39,294 nucleotides of DNA, taken from Phoronis australis. Its lineage: Eukaryota > Phoronida > Phoronidae. Shown one piece after another: positions 13,001-23,174 of this stretch; within the stretch, counting starts at the first letter, position 1; each line of letters starts with the position of its first letter. Both the position numbers and the translations under genes were made by a program. The notes below the pieces were generated by a model, which saw nothing but the letters and a program-made list of their open reading frames with translations, ran no database searches and had not been told where the DNA came from. The stretch covers positions 8,998 to 48,291 of the forward strand of contig NMRA01001150.1 of NCBI GenBank assembly GCA_002633005.1. The letters are read 5' to 3'.

Positions 13001-16000
13001 AAATGGAAGTGATGATACTACTACTGCATGAGCTAGTTTTTTAGAATTCATGTTGTACATACATCAAATCAAATTCATCAGTTGTTGACTCTTTTGTTTT
13101 GCTATGAATGTAAGTTTATTTTTCACTTAATTGCTTGGTCAAGCAAGGTTCTCATTGAGCACTGTTCATGTCTCGCTGATTTTGAACGTATTCTCAAATT
13201 AATACTTTGTCAATTGGAGGTGATTCTGGGCTTCCAAAGCATTGAAAACTATGATCTACAAGTACAGTTGTCATGGCAAGTAAGTTCTAATGTGAAATCG
13301 GTACAGGATAATCTGAGATAAGTATTGATACCTGGTTAAATCATAAGTTCTCTTCTTGAGCCACCTTCACAACCACTTTAAACAATACTAGAATGGATGA
13401 CTCAACACTATTTTTTGTTCTTAGGCATTCAAATGCATCATATTATATTATAAACTACCAATTTACATTGATCATTAAACTACATCAACCTGTTGAATGT
13501 ATCAAAAATGAATTATCAAATTACCAAGCTTTTTATCTAAAAATTTCCACATGACACACTGTTCTTTGAGATTACTAAGAAGTACATACTAACTCTAAAT
13601 AGATCGATCCAAACCCCGCATGAAAATTGTCAATTTTATTTGGATTGGCCTAATCACAAAATTGGAAATGGGAAGCAGAGATTTGAAAAGAAAATATGTC
13701 GTTGACACAACAAAACGTTGACCATTTCAGGGCATGATGGGAAACCTGCACATGACCTACAGTGCTGATCAAAAATAGCTTCTGTTGAACAGCATTAAGG
13801 CTCACTCAGACCTAAGTGATCCTTAAGCCAATGAGGCCAGCCTTCCCTTGGACGCGCTCTGAACTCGGTTGGGTTGATACTCAACTTAGATTCGCATTAG
13901 CTAGACCTAGGATGGACAGTGGTTATTGAGGCATTTAAGTTTGCAAAAAATGTTACTATAAAAACAAATAGGCAATTTATCAATTTTAAATTAGTAAAAG
14001 AATTTTAGGCAAGCTTGGACAATTAGTATGTCGTCAAGAAGAAGTGTTTTGATTTCCCTACAAATTGGTTTTGAGTATGAAAAAAGCAAAGAATTGTTAC
14101 ATTTCTCAAAGCTTTTTCCAGGAACAAAAAAGTAATTACAAATGATTTGGCTATAATGAAAGAGAGTGACTCAGAAATGTTTAAAAACTGGAGTATTATG
14201 ACAATAGTCCTTTTGCGAGTTTACAATAATAACGCGAGATTACGTGAGACTTAACTGTGACGTCACGGGAAGTGGGGCAAAAGCTTGTCGTTTGGCTCAT
14301 TTGCCCAATACGTTAGCAGAGTGTCTGTTATTTTAATCCACTTTTTGGCCGTTTACTTCGAAAAATGCCAAACAAGCATTGCTGTTATGGCAAATGAAAT
14401 TCAGATTCGCACTACAATACGTTGTATCGCATTTTGTACTAATTTTGTTTCATGTATTTTAAACGGGCGATAGGCGAAATCCGCTCACTGATTAAGTTTT
14501 CACCACGTCAAAAATACATTCTACATCAAAAATTATCACCTAAAAAGGCGCTTACTTTCTCCAGTGGTCGTTTCTGCTTCTAAACATATCTTTGATGAAG
14601 CAGAGCTACGGTAATGCAGGTGACTTTGGCGAAGAATTCCAACTCCACATTGTGGTTACTGTTAACTTAAACCGCGTGCGCGATAAACACAAAGTAGTTC
14701 AACTGGTTAGGTGAGTATGAGGCAAAGGCTAACGCGAGACTGAGTGAAGCTGGAGACCTGGCGCGTGACACTTGCAAAATAACATGAGAACATATCAAGT
14801 GAATTTGTAAAATTTGTGTTCCTTGGACTTATTGTTCGTGATTTCACTTAACTTCCTCTAAATGGCGCCCTGTGAGAGAAACTTGAGCGAACCGCGAGGT
14901 TTTCTAAGGTTCAAGATATATGAGTCAGGGTATGTGTTAATTAATTATAACTCCATGTGCGCATATGCAAGTTTCATTTGATTTTATTTGCTGTATTTTG
15001 AAGTGAGTAACTTTTTATGGGGATAAACTATCGCNNNNNNNNNNNNNNNNNNNNNNNNNNNNNNNNNNNNNNNNNNNNNNNNNNNNNNNNNNNNNNNNNN
15101 NNNNNNNNNNNNNNNNNNNNNNNNNNNNNNNNNNNNNNNNNNNNNNNNNNNNNNNNNNNNNNNNNNNNNNNNNNNNNNNNNNNNNNNNNNNNNNNNNNNN
15201 NNNNNNNNNNNNNNNNNNNNNNNNNNNNNNNNNNNNNNNNNNNNNNNNNNNNNNNNNNNNNNNNNNNNNNNNNNNNNNNNNNNNNNNNNNNNNNNNNNNN
15301 NNNNNNNNNNNNNNNNNNNNNNNNNNNNNNNNNNNNNNNNNNNNNNNNNNNNNNNNNNNNNNNNNNNNNNNNNNNNNNNNNNNNNNNNNNNNNNNNNNNN
15401 NNNNNNNNNNNNNNNNNNNNNNNNNNNNNNNNNNNNNNNNNNNNNNNNNNNNNNNNNNNNNNNNNNNNNNNNNNNNNNNNNNNNNNNNNNNNNNNNNNNN
15501 NNNNNNNNNNNNNNNNNNNNNNNNNNNNNNNNNNNNNNNNNNNNNNNNNNNNNNNNNNNNNNNNNNNNNNNNNNNNNNNNNNNNNNNNNNNNNNNNNNNN
15601 NNNNNNNNNNNNNNNNNNNNNNNNNNNNNNNNNNNNNNNNNNNNNNNNNNNNNNNNNNNNNNNNNNNNNNNNNNNNNNNNNNNNNNNNNNNNNNNNNNNN
15701 NNNNNNNNNNNNNNNNNNNNNNNNNNNNNNNNNNNNNNNNNNNNNNNNNNNNNNGATCCACTGTTTCACTTTGTGAATGACAGAAAGTACATACATCAGA
15801 GTCCACCAGGTTAATTTTTCTAAGAAAAGAGTTGGTTACAAGTATTCTATGTAATAGTTTAAACTGCAGTGTACATAACTTGAAATCATAAGTAGTTTTA
15901 AAAGACATTGAATATAATTTTTTCCAGTCATCACTTCGAAAGTTATAACCTTCGTTTTGAAATTTTTTTTGGGCAATAGGCAAAATGTTGTTGTGGCAGA

Positions 16001-19000
16001 CACTTTCATATATCATTTTACATATTGATGTGCAGTTTAAAAAATTACGGATATTAAAAGGTATTATTGGTCCATATATCTTAATTAACTGCATTTGTAA
16101 TGGTGTTCTCCTCAGAAACGACCTAATAGACTCAATCAGAGAACAATATTCCAAAAAGTTTGTAGATATGTTCGAGATCTTTTTGAATTCAGTAAATGAG
16201 TAAAAACTGTTATTTTCATCAAGTAGGTCATTAATAAAAAGAACACCACCACTAGCATTTGATTTTATTTGCTGTATTTTGAAGTGAGTAACTTTTTATG
16301 GGGATTCAGGCCTAGACCGCGTTTAATTCCAATTTCAGTACATTCACAGCTTCGCACAACATAACAAGTTTACATTTTCTTCGTCCATGCACAGTTATTC
16401 CACGATTCATCTACCATCTTTTAAGTTGTGTTAACGTTTTAAGCGTAAAATTCACCATAAGAACTCCAGTAAAATTTAGCGTGTGTAGCAAAGACTTGGG
16501 GCCAAACAAGAGCAATGTGGTCGGTTTTGCCCCTTTTCCAGTGACTTCACATTGACTAACGAGAAACTCGCAAGTGAGCTATTTAACAAGGCAGTCTGTA
16601 ACCTTGCATTACATTGGCCCATTGATATCTTTGTTTTGCTTACATGAACGCAGGGTTTCACAAACTTTGCTTCGTGCTCCCTGTCAAGTTCGGAAATTGG
16701 ACCTTCGCGTCTCGCACGACCTTTAATAGATTTTTCTTGAGACACATGAAATTTTCAAAAGTCATGATTGCTTGAGATGTGACGTAAATAAAAAGACGAA
16801 ATAATCACGAACAATGAAAATCTGTGAGGCGTTTCACTGCAAACTCAAAGTTAATTAAAGATTGGGAACTGGCAGTCCGGGAACATAAGCGTATGCTGCC
16901 AATTTCGCAATTTTGTCAAAAGAAAGTCAAGGCAAATAAAAGAAGTGAAAATTCTGTAAAAAATTGCTGGTCAAAAAAGCAGGCCAGCAAGCTTGTTCTA
17001 AATATACATCACTTTCTCAAATCACTGCCCTGTTCGGTAGAATCGAGAATTGTGGGCTTTGTTAGAAGTCATTGGCATTAATTAATGATAAAAACGTGAA
17101 AATCAAATGCTGAAGAGTTAGAATACGGATGTCAAAGTTAATAAAAGTAAGTTCTTAGACCAGGTTTAAAAACCAATCACCTCTAAAAATGTGTCTTGAA
17201 GATCATTCTCTTCTCAGTTAAAAGTAGACAGACTTGGAAGGGTGCAAATTGAGTGAGGAATGAACTGTTCCACAGAGCTGATGAAGGCACAATGGCTATT
17301 AGCTTTCACATTGGAGGCTGGGTCTCTGAGTCATGTCTATTTTCATGGGAATGCAACTGTCCAACTTCCCCAAGAAAATTAACTGCTAGGTCCACTATTG
17401 AAATGTCCTTGGTGTCAGTGTTGCAAGTTATTCTGTTATGAATGTTCATTGTCCACATTAATCCTTTAGTGCCCCACCCAACCTAGACCATTGTATAGGG
17501 CCCTTTCACTACTATGCTCATTTACTTGCTATAGTGTGTACCTGAGGGTCATTTGATCAATATAGCTTTTGTTGGTGTTGACAAGATCCATGGCTTGGTT
17601 TCTTCAATGAAACTTGATGACCTTGTCTGCTATACAATGTATGTACTGGTCGACCCAGTTTTGACCCAACAAGACACTCAGTTGGCTATGAACTGATTTC
17701 TGTCACTGTAAGCTGTGCAGAAGGAGGAGAGCTTACGATCGGACTACATCTTTATAGCATTTGATCACGGTTCTCTCAAACTCTACATGCGCACCTTCCT
17801 ATTTCTTTTAGAGTTGCAATGTTTTTAAAACAGAAAACATCATAATACTGGAAATAAAATTTGCGAGTTGAGTATATCTCATGTATCTTATGCTTATAGT
17901 GGATAGTCACAGGTACAAGAGAAAAAAAATTACAGGTACGCCTCACAGATAATTTAATTTTTCTACTCAATCACCTCTGTATTTAAGTGTTATAAGGTGG
18001 CAGTCATTGCCAACATTGAAATTTATACGCAAGCTGTGACGGTGTGTTGCAAAAAAATGCTGAAAGTCTGTACTTTGTCCAAAATACAATTGGTGATATG
18101 TGCTAAGGAAGACAGTTATTTCATTAAATATTGCATTCTGTGCCTCCCACACACTATACCCAATCACACACTGTTCTCATGTATCCAATGTTTTAAAAGT
18201 TTATTTGTGAAATTGCAATCAGGCCCAGAATCAGGAACAGCAAGCGACAACGTCGGTGATACTCACTGCATCTCACACTAAACGTCACAATTTAGTAAGA
18301 CATTCACATATCTCAGATGAACATCTATTGTCCCAGCTGAAATCTGGTCATGACATTTCGTTTGCGTACAGTGCCATTGTACATGTATTTCCACTAGAAG
18401 CTTTCGGCACGCACAAAAGCCAAGACATCACTGCGGGTTAATCACGCCAGAGAAGTGACTTAAGTCTGAGGCTAGTCTCGGTCTAGCCATGCATTGGAAC
18501 CCCCATCCAGACAGTCTAGCCGCGTTCGACAGGAAGGGATTTTGATCAGCACAGCATAGTATGTATTTTATTGTTCTAATGGTCGAGCTATGATTTATGT
18601 AAATTAAGCCTTCTGATGAAAGTGTTAGCTGATCAAATAAATTATTGAACCAAAACTCAGTGTCATGAATTATACAAACACGGTGGGGCATAAGAAGCAC
18701 CATAACAACAATTACAATGAACTGCGTCTTTGTGCATCAGGGTCCTGCTTACAAACTCCACCTTGCCACCGTTTCTCAGTTCTATGTGTTTAAATGGATG
18801 CTTGACACGGATCACATTGCAATGGGTCATGGTGTCACATTTTAATGTCTAAATGGGACTAAGCCTATCTTGAACAATAGTACCAGACCTGTGAATTTGA
18901 TTCCTACACAATATGTATCGCACTGTACCCACTTGTGCCATATGCCAAATATAATGAACTGTTAGGCCTATTGGCTTGCTTTTGTCTGCGTCACAGCGAA

Positions 19001-22000
19001 AATCGACTGTTAATTAAAAGAGCTGCAAATCCGCAAACCTGCTTGCAATGGTGCCCTATTCAGACCCCTATACAATACCATTGCTATCGGCCTTTTGCTA
19101 TTTGTGGTGGGATCTCGCGGTGACGCAACATGGCATGAGCATGAACTTGCTTTTTTCTTATTTTACGAAGGCTTTGCTAAGACTTATTTGGTTGGCCCAA
19201 TACATCTAAAATAACAAAATTCCGTTGAAGTTAGGTTTTAAGTTGTCACAAGTGGGGCAATTAGTTAATGCACTTGAGATGGCCCTTAAACATAGCGACA
19301 ACTCCTAGTTTCCAGGGTTACTCATTGTGGAACAACACTGGGATCGCCTTTTAATTTTAATTTCCATTTGTGAGAACAGATATTTTCATCTCGAATTTTC
19401 GTCTTTAGCAAATATCAATATAGCACCATGACTGACAAAAAGGATGTATTAGTAGTCCATCAGATAGCTATTGGATATAAAATATACTATACTCACATGT
19501 ATCTTCGCTTGATGATGTGACATCTTCCAGAATCAGCAAATCATCTACAACACAAAGGTGAATGATCACAGAAAATCCAATTTTGAACGCTCAGTCAACT
19601 GTTTTCAAAAACTTTTGTTAGGAATAAAATCTACCTCACCATGTCGGTATAACCATGGGTATACAGCTATCAGCATTTTCACAGAAAGTGCCCTTTTTTA
19701 GAAATATCACACTGTTGTCATTGAACACTGAATTGGATGTCTGTGAGGCTTCATAAAGCAGTTTTGTCCTGTGAACAATAGGCTTGAACTTAATAGTAAG
19801 TATACAACATGCATCTTCCCACACTTGCCCCTATAGTCATGATGTTTGGTGTCTTTTTTGCTTAGCAGCAGGGCATCCTTGCAGACATCACTGTGAACAC
19901 TTTTTACATAAATATACACCAAATCTCAGCATCATAGTTTAAAGGTGGTAGAATCCTACATCAAACAAGTTAGAAAGGACTGCAATTTGATGAATTCAGC
20001 CAATCTAATCATGACAAACTTGACGTTTAATGATTCGAGTTTCGGTGACCAAGAAAATTATTTCCAATTATTATATACACAAATGAAGTAATTAAGCAAA
20101 ATTCTTTTCTGTTAAGCATGAAAGTTAAACTTTTCTTCTGCTTTTGTACAAGAGCATTTAATTCAAAAAAATTGGCATTACACTGAAATGTTGTTATAGG
20201 ATTTTCTAACAAACCAAATTTGCATAATTTCAATTTCCAGTACATGGATGGTTTTTGAGACACATGCATGCACAGATTATTTAAAAAAAAACTTGGAACT
20301 CCTAGATATGTCAACACCTTCAATGTTGTTACACGCAAAATTCAAAAGTGGTATTTGTTCAGTTCCATTTGTAACGTCTTATGTTTTCTACATATAGTCC
20401 TTTCATACTGACTTTAAACTGCAGTCTGAGAAGAGCGTCCACATAATAAAGTTAACAGAACTATTCATTCTGACATTGGACACCGAAGTTAATGGTAGAT
20501 GACGCTGTTTTCATCGAAGTAATTGCAAGGTAGCGTTGGCACACTGAGATTTTTTAATGTGACAATTTGTGAACATTTACATGTGCTAATTGGCATAAAA
20601 CTTATTTCTAGTTCCAATTTGTGATTATTCAAGCAAAATTAATTTTAGAAACTTGTTATCGATGGCACTAGCTGCCCTTTAATTGTTGGCAATAACAGTG
20701 GTCATATCAGTGGATATATTGGCCATTTCATAGTATACAACAATCTGTGGCATGCTTCCCTTGATATAAACCAGAAAAGTGATTAAAACAGAAACAGTGA
20801 AAACTTACCTTCGCCACTGTGAACTCCTTCACTAGTACTGCAGGATGCCATAGTATGGAAAGCTATGAGCTCTTAGGCTTTGCAAACTAGCTTAAAAGAA
20901 GGACAGAACAATGGAACAGCATGACAAAAACACTCCCACAGAACAGCTTAACTACAGTTATGTTGCACTGAGTCAGACAGTCTTATGTCAGTGTCTCCAC
21001 CTCATTCTTGTACACAGAAATCCTTTTGCTTCATGCAGTTAGTTGTTTTCATTTGTTTGTACCTGAAGTCAGTACATAAAGCAGGTATTCACACTTGCTG
21101 GGCAAGGTAATGACTAGCTCTCAACAACTGGAAACAGTTAATCCTAAGAAGGTCAACTGCCATATCTTTGTGTGCTTAAATTTATCACTGAGATTTGGGA
21201 GCTTTGCTAAATATTATATAACTCCATATTGTCCAATTCTGCATTGTCCTGTTACTAAAAGTAGCAACCTCACCATATAATAACTATTATTTATTTAATA
21301 CACAAAGTTACAAAATTAGAAGATTAGTGATTTTAAGTTAAGATTTAGTAGCATTTTTTATTTCAGTGTAAACAAAAGAGGCATCAAAGTAAAACCATGT
21401 TGTGAACATATCCACTACCACAAGAAACTATAGGAACACTGCATTTATCCACCTTCAATCTTATCAGGCTTCTATTGTGAGTCAGCGTGTGTGAATAATT
21501 GGCTGAATTATTCTTGGCTGAATGGATGACTAGGCCTTAAAATGATAGTTAACCAAGACCAGTTAAATAATGCTGCATGAAATAGTTAATACCTTCATGG
21601 CAATTTTGAAAGAGTGGGCATCTTCTGCTAGTTTTTCACTGAAAATATTTTTAAAAACTTGGTTTACTGACCTTTGATTTTCTGGATTATGCAAACATGA
21701 ATTAAAAAATTCAAATTTGCAACGTTTCCATTTTAGCCATCATTTTGCTACGGAAACAAGAAAAAATTGGTAACAATCATTCCATGCAACAAAGAATATG
21801 TCATAGGATCACCTAGCCTTGCTGGAAAGCTGTATACCGGACACTTCGCAAAATTCATTTCACGGGAAGTGGACGCTTATTGTANTAATTGGCATAAAAC
21901 TTATTTCTAGTTCCAATTTGTGATTATTCAAGCAAAATTAATTTTAGAAACTTGTTATCGACTAGCTGCCCTTTAATTGTTGGCAATAACAGTGGTCATA

Positions 22001-22146
22001 TCAGTGGATATATTGGCCATTTCATAGTATACAACAATCTGTGGCATGCTTCCCTTGATATAAACCAGGAAAAGTGATTAAAACAGAAACAGTGAAAACT
22101 TACCTTCGCCACTGTGAACTCCTTCAATAGTACTGCAGGATGCCAT
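979..22146 (-). CDS. DUF7869-type transposase-like gene with AT-hook, incomplete
   Basis: Minus-strand gene assembled from small exons joined in phase 1: 20851-20809 (or copy 22146-22104), 19544-19497, 12831-12796, 12265-12161 and 9282-8983. Together these give a 177-residue N-terminal part with an AT-hook (RGRPK at residues 46-50). Further on come the DUF7869-like exon 4237-3513, exon 3102-2926 and a probable last exon near 1064-979. Middle exons between 8983 and 4580 were not found, so continuity is inferred from strand, order and family architecture. The core shows the family hallmarks ILDGMDQQKTNLP, LPPILYLQMDNCWRENKN and GFLMVGHTHEDVDQVFSRF, with an HTHEDVDQ motif. I know this as a multi-copy, transposase-like family of unknown activity in invertebrates. 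It could be a mobile-element gene or a domesticated copy; the many introns favour a gene or an old insertion. Confidence 0.68.
1709..1825. mobile_element. Foldback element with long inverted arms
   Basis: Left arm 1721-1744 (TCTAGAGCCCGAGTGGATTT...) pairs with right arm 1790-1813 (...AAATCCACTTGGGCTCTAGA) with one mismatch. The inverted match extends weakly outward through TATCCCC on both sides. The loop holds a smaller palindrome, GCCCTCACGCAGGGC. A MITE or foldback element with no coding capacity. Confidence 0.6.
1860..2400 (+). pseudogene. Decayed LINE 3' end (reverse transcriptase C-terminus)
   Basis: One frame reads CPNNIENEYHFALVCPSFHD and continues LGLDLRIQEKYWSSRNVNKF to a stop. This matches the zinc-knuckle tail of non-LTR retrotransposon ORF2 proteins ('C..C....iEneyHFllvCp.y..lR'). 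Upstream, frames broken by stops still look like the same ORF (ETGWHNI for the usual IEtGRw). Several stops and frameshifts show it is dead. The clade cannot be set from this piece. Confidence 0.6.
2926..3102 (-). CDS. DUF7869-type gene, exon after the core
   Basis: Acceptor TTTATGCAG at 3103; the two leading G bases complete a Gly codon with the ACTG of the core exon. Reads G-PYLLTSIPLNHPKLLTPNY and ends with a Trp-rich DDKEWWSQWFQKLDGTE, donor GAGG|GTAAGA, phase 1. The exact phase match with both core copies makes this a secure exon. Confidence 0.7.
3513..4237 (-). CDS. DUF7869-like exon, copy 1 (two compensating frameshifts)
   Basis: Acceptor TTATTTTTCAG at 4238, donor ACTG|GTAGGT at 3513. 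It begins NKRKKYYKHSSKARSHPSKY and continues ACIILDGMDQQKTNLPAF, the family signature (usually DGMDQAKTDLP), then GHTHEDVDQVF and a C-terminal half ending DFNIETG. Two homopolymer differences from copy 2 break the frame: A6 instead of A7 at 4031-4036, and A7 instead of A6 at 3789-3795. They cancel, so about 80 codons between them are out of frame. Sequencing error at homopolymers or a damaged allele both fit. Confidence 0.72.
4571..4579 (-). other. Orphan splice donor next to a single-N junction
   Basis: On the minus strand the sequence after the N reads TAAACAAAG|GTATGTGCC, a good donor whose exon is cut off by the N at 4580. Ending in phase 2 it would complete an AGC codon with the C that opens the exon at 4237. 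The exon before the DGMDQ exon thus seems to have been replaced by the duplicate copy. Confidence 0.4.
4603..5234 (-). CDS. DUF7869-like exon, copy 2 (5' truncated, frame intact)
   Basis: Near-identical to 3513-4144 but with an unbroken frame: TNLPAFNLYSKTLQKLHK, GFFDVGQWGHGPDVTANVLL, LPPILYLQMDNCWRENKN, KVGFLMVGHTHEDVDQVFSR and on to DFNIETG with the same donor. The homology stops at 5234, just after the TNLP codons, so the DGMDQ part is missing and the sequence switches to a 2.15 kb block repeated at 36470. The single N at 4580 marks a contig join just beyond its 3' end. Confidence 0.72.
5235..7391. repeat. 2.15 kb repeat block, copy A
   Basis: Matches 36470-38617 almost base for base, including small indels. 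It starts abruptly inside the DUF7869 exon copy and ends at the single N at 7392. It contains a G/C-rich stretch near 6150-6240 and, at 7304, the TACCGTA end of a MITE. Frames of 66-98 codons at 5702-5998 and 6998-7198 (minus) are shared by both copies but match no family I know, so I do not call them genes. Confidence 0.8.
7393..8982. other. Non-coding stretch; expected exons not found
   Basis: By gene order this should hold the middle exons of the minus-strand DUF7869-type gene, but no frame with good splice sites and matching phase was found. Long frames on the plus strand here have no recognisable content. Confidence 0.4.
8983..9282 (-). CDS. DUF7869-type gene, exon 5
   Basis: A 300-base exon: acceptor TTCATTTCAG, then K-PKKQLLDLSILPAVACC and on to KMSKSEQRLWMFNYLEHHS, FTIGTTKLCLVGWRLVLG and ETTMRRIIKQFK, ending AAGA|GTAAGT in phase 1. 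The segment 'S.sEqr.w...YL.hhs...gttklCl.gwr.vlG' matches the conserved N-terminal region I recall from DUF7869 proteins in cnidarians. The Cys pairs (ACCICLC) could bind metal, but no spacing is diagnostic. Confidence 0.7.
10462..10508 (-). mobile_element. hAT-like transposon terminus
   Basis: Read on the minus strand it begins CAGTGGCGGATTTGGAGGGG and continues with a run of G-rich GGCCAAGGGGGCC sequence. CAGnGGCGG starts are typical of hAT-type non-autonomous elements in invertebrates. The opposite end was not found, so this may be a solo or truncated copy. Confidence 0.4.
10730..10830. repeat. Conserved hairpin repeat, copy 1
   Basis: Shares with 11817-11917 a block reading TTCACTCTTAGGTGTAGCTA, then GTTTCCCACTAGC, then an inverted repeat (ACTAGCAGCTACC / GGTAACGGCTAGT at 10773-10812). 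About 80 percent identity over 100 bases by eye. Confidence 0.5.
11817..11917. repeat. Conserved hairpin repeat, copy 2
   Basis: Same order as copy 1; the hairpin ACTAGCTGCTACCC / GGGTAACAGCTAGT (11860-11899) has one mismatch. Two copies 1.1 kb apart in one intron suggest a dispersed short element, perhaps a MITE end or SINE piece. Confidence 0.5.
12161..12265 (-). CDS. DUF7869-type gene, exon 4 (AT-hook)
   Basis: Reads G-KKRGRPKGSTVQREPL, then an acidic SDDSSNEDMPLLYTIPRK. KRGRPKGS is a textbook AT-hook, which binds the minor groove of AT-rich DNA. Acceptor AATTTGCAAG, donor AAAA|GTAAGG in phase 1. An AT-hook on this family suggests chromatin or DNA targeting of the protein. Confidence 0.68.
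12796..12831 (-). CDS. DUF7869-type gene, exon 3 (36 bases)
   Basis: Micro-exon reading C-EENMEKSAAAQ-G, with acceptor ATCATTAG and donor ACAAG|GTTAGT. The leading GT completes TGT and the trailing G completes GGC of the next exon. Support comes from the exact phase fit on both sides. The 6.7 kb upstream intron may hide further phase-1 exons. Confidence 0.55.
12832..14974. other. Intron of the DUF7869-type gene, mostly unremarkable
   Basis: AT-rich with no clear exon. Near 14258 there is a palindromic TGACGTCA (CRE-like), followed by a THAP-like broken start at 14365. Confidence 0.4.
14365..14472 (+). pseudogene. Broken THAP-like N-terminus
   Basis: ATG at 14365 reads MPNKHCCYGK, a stop, then NSDSHYN. 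I recall cnidarian THAP-type proteins that start 'MPn.CCYG.CnSDSRY'. The stop is TGA where the family has the Cys codon TGC/TGT, and more stops follow. A palindromic TGACGTCA lies about 100 bases upstream, which could be the old promoter. Only about 17 residues match, so this rests on a short motif. Confidence 0.35.
14975..15024. repeat. 50-base direct repeat, left copy
   Basis: Identical by eye to 16256-16305 over 50 bases. The two copies bound the assembly gap plus the LINE fragment. Could be a long target-site duplication or a gap-closing artefact. Confidence 0.7.
15035..15754. other. Assembly gap (720 N)
   Basis: Run of unknown bases. Any long frame drawn across it is an artefact. Confidence 0.99.
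15755..16205 (-). pseudogene. LINE ORF2 C-terminal fragment
   Basis: A continuous minus-strand frame enters near 16205 (YSFTEFKKISNIS) and runs to the gap. It contains DWKKLYSMSFKTTYDFKLC, QFKLLHRILVTNSFLRKI and DVCTFCHSQSETVD. The 'W..lys.pfktt.dtkLr.fQfkiLhrIl.tN..L.ki...ds..CtfC...petl.HLf' pattern is the zinc-binding (zf-RVT) tail of many non-LTR retrotransposon polyproteins. No stop is present in about 150 codons, so it is fairly young. The HLF part and 3' UTR fall in the gap. Confidence 0.75.
16256..16305. repeat. 50-base direct repeat, right copy
   Basis: Right-hand partner of 14975-15024; the flanks differ after both copies (AAACTATCGC on the left, TCAGGCCTAG on the right). Confidence 0.7.
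16306..19496. other. Intron of the DUF7869-type gene
   Basis: No exon fits the phase-1 pattern here. A frame at 16824-17081 (plus) has a WELAVREHKR stretch faintly like the middle of a THAP domain but no Cys/His pattern. A TGACGTAA half-palindrome lies near 16780. Confidence 0.35.
19497..19544 (-). CDS. DUF7869-type gene, exon 2
   Basis: A 48-base exon after the acceptor TTTGTGTTGTAG, coding D-DLLILEDVTSSSEDT, with donor ACAT|GTGAGT in phase 1. The two leading bases complete GAT with the start exon. The sequence is acidic and Ser-rich, consistent with a disordered N-terminus. Confidence 0.6.
20587..21884. repeat. 1.3 kb duplicated block, left copy (start exon)
   Basis: Aligns with 21886-23174 at very high identity, with a few SNPs and short indels. 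The block carries the start exon of the DUF7869-type gene. A single N (21885) separates the copies, which points to haplotypes placed in tandem. Confidence 0.85.
20809..20851 (-). CDS. DUF7869-type gene, start exon (copy A)
   Basis: ATG at 20851 opens a 14-codon exon reading MASCSTSEGVHSGE and ending GAAG|GTAAGT in phase 1. It joins in frame to the exon at 19544. The exon sits inside a duplicated 1.3 kb block; the other copy is at 22104-22146. Confidence 0.6.
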
Positions 22147-23174
22147 AGTATGGATAGCTATGAGCTCTTAGGCTTTGCAAACTAGCTTAAAAGAAGGACA
22201 GAACAATGAAACAGCATGACAAAAACACTCCCACAGAACAGCTTAACTACAGTTATGTTGCACTGAGTCAGGCAGTCTTATGTCAGTGTCTCCACCTCAT
22301 TCTTGTACACAGAAATCCTTTTGCTTCATGCAGTTAAGTTGTTTTCATTTGTTTGTACCTGAAGTCAGTACATAAAGCAGGTATTCACACTTGCTGGGCA
22401 AGGTAATGACTAGCTCTCAACAACTGGAAACAGTTAATCCTAAGAAGGTCAACTGCCGTATCTTTGTGTGCTTATCACTGAGATTTGGGAGCTTTGCTAA
22501 ATATTATATAACTCCATATTGTCCAATTCTGCATTGTCCTGTTACTAAAAGTAGCAACCTCACCATATAATAACTATTATTTATTTAATACACAAAGTTA
22601 TAAAATTAGAAGATTAGTGATTTTAAGTTAAGATTTAGTAGCATTTTTTATTTCAGTGTAAACAAAAGGGGCATCAAAGTAAAACCATGTTGTAAACATA
22701 TCCACTACCACAAGAAACTATAGGAACACTGCATTTATCCACCTTCAATCTTATCAGGCTTCTATTGTGAGTCAGCATGTGTGAATAATTGGCTGAATTA
22801 TTCTTGGCTGAATGGATGACTAGGCCTTAAAATGATAGTTAACCAAGACCAGTTAAATAATGCTGCAGGGAATAGTTAATACCTTCATGGCAATTTTGAA
22901 AGAGTGGGCATCTTCTGCTAGTTTTTCACTGAAAATATTTTAAAAAACTTGGTTTACTGACCTCTGATTTTCTGGATTATGCAAACATGAATTAAAAAAT
23001 TCAAATTTGCAACGTTTCCATTTTAGCCATCATTTTGCTACGGAAACAAGAAAAAATTGGTAACAATCATTCCATGCAACAAAGAATATGTCATAGAATC
23101 ACCTAGCCTTGCTGGAAAGCTGTATACCGGACACTTCGCAAAATTCATTTCACGGGAAGTGGACGCTTATTGTA
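21886..23174. repeat. 1.3 kb duplicated block, right copy
   Basis: Second copy; runs on after 23174 into unique sequence (GCCTAAGGCAG...). If the duplication is false, this copy carries the true upstream flank of the gene. Confidence 0.85.
22104..22146 (-). CDS. DUF7869-type gene, start exon (copy B)
   Basis: Same 43-base exon as at 20809-20851, in the second copy of the duplicated block. A C-to-A change on the plus strand turns the Ser of the TSEG stretch into Ile (TIEG). The donor is intact. Either this is the second haplotype of one start exon or a true duplicate giving an alternative promoter. Confidence 0.5.

Noticed and set aside
14984-16154. Long frames of 265-379 codons across 15035-15754
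   Set aside because: They consist mostly of unknown bases. Only the minus-strand part above 15755 is real coding sequence (LINE).
16476-16745. Minus-strand frames as a first exon near a TGACGTAA site
   Set aside because: Two frames compete, no donor fits clearly, and neither product is recognisable.
16824-17081. 85-codon plus frame with WELAVREHKR, possible THAP remnant
   Set aside because: No C2CH pattern or AVPTIF-like motif; the likeness is too weak.
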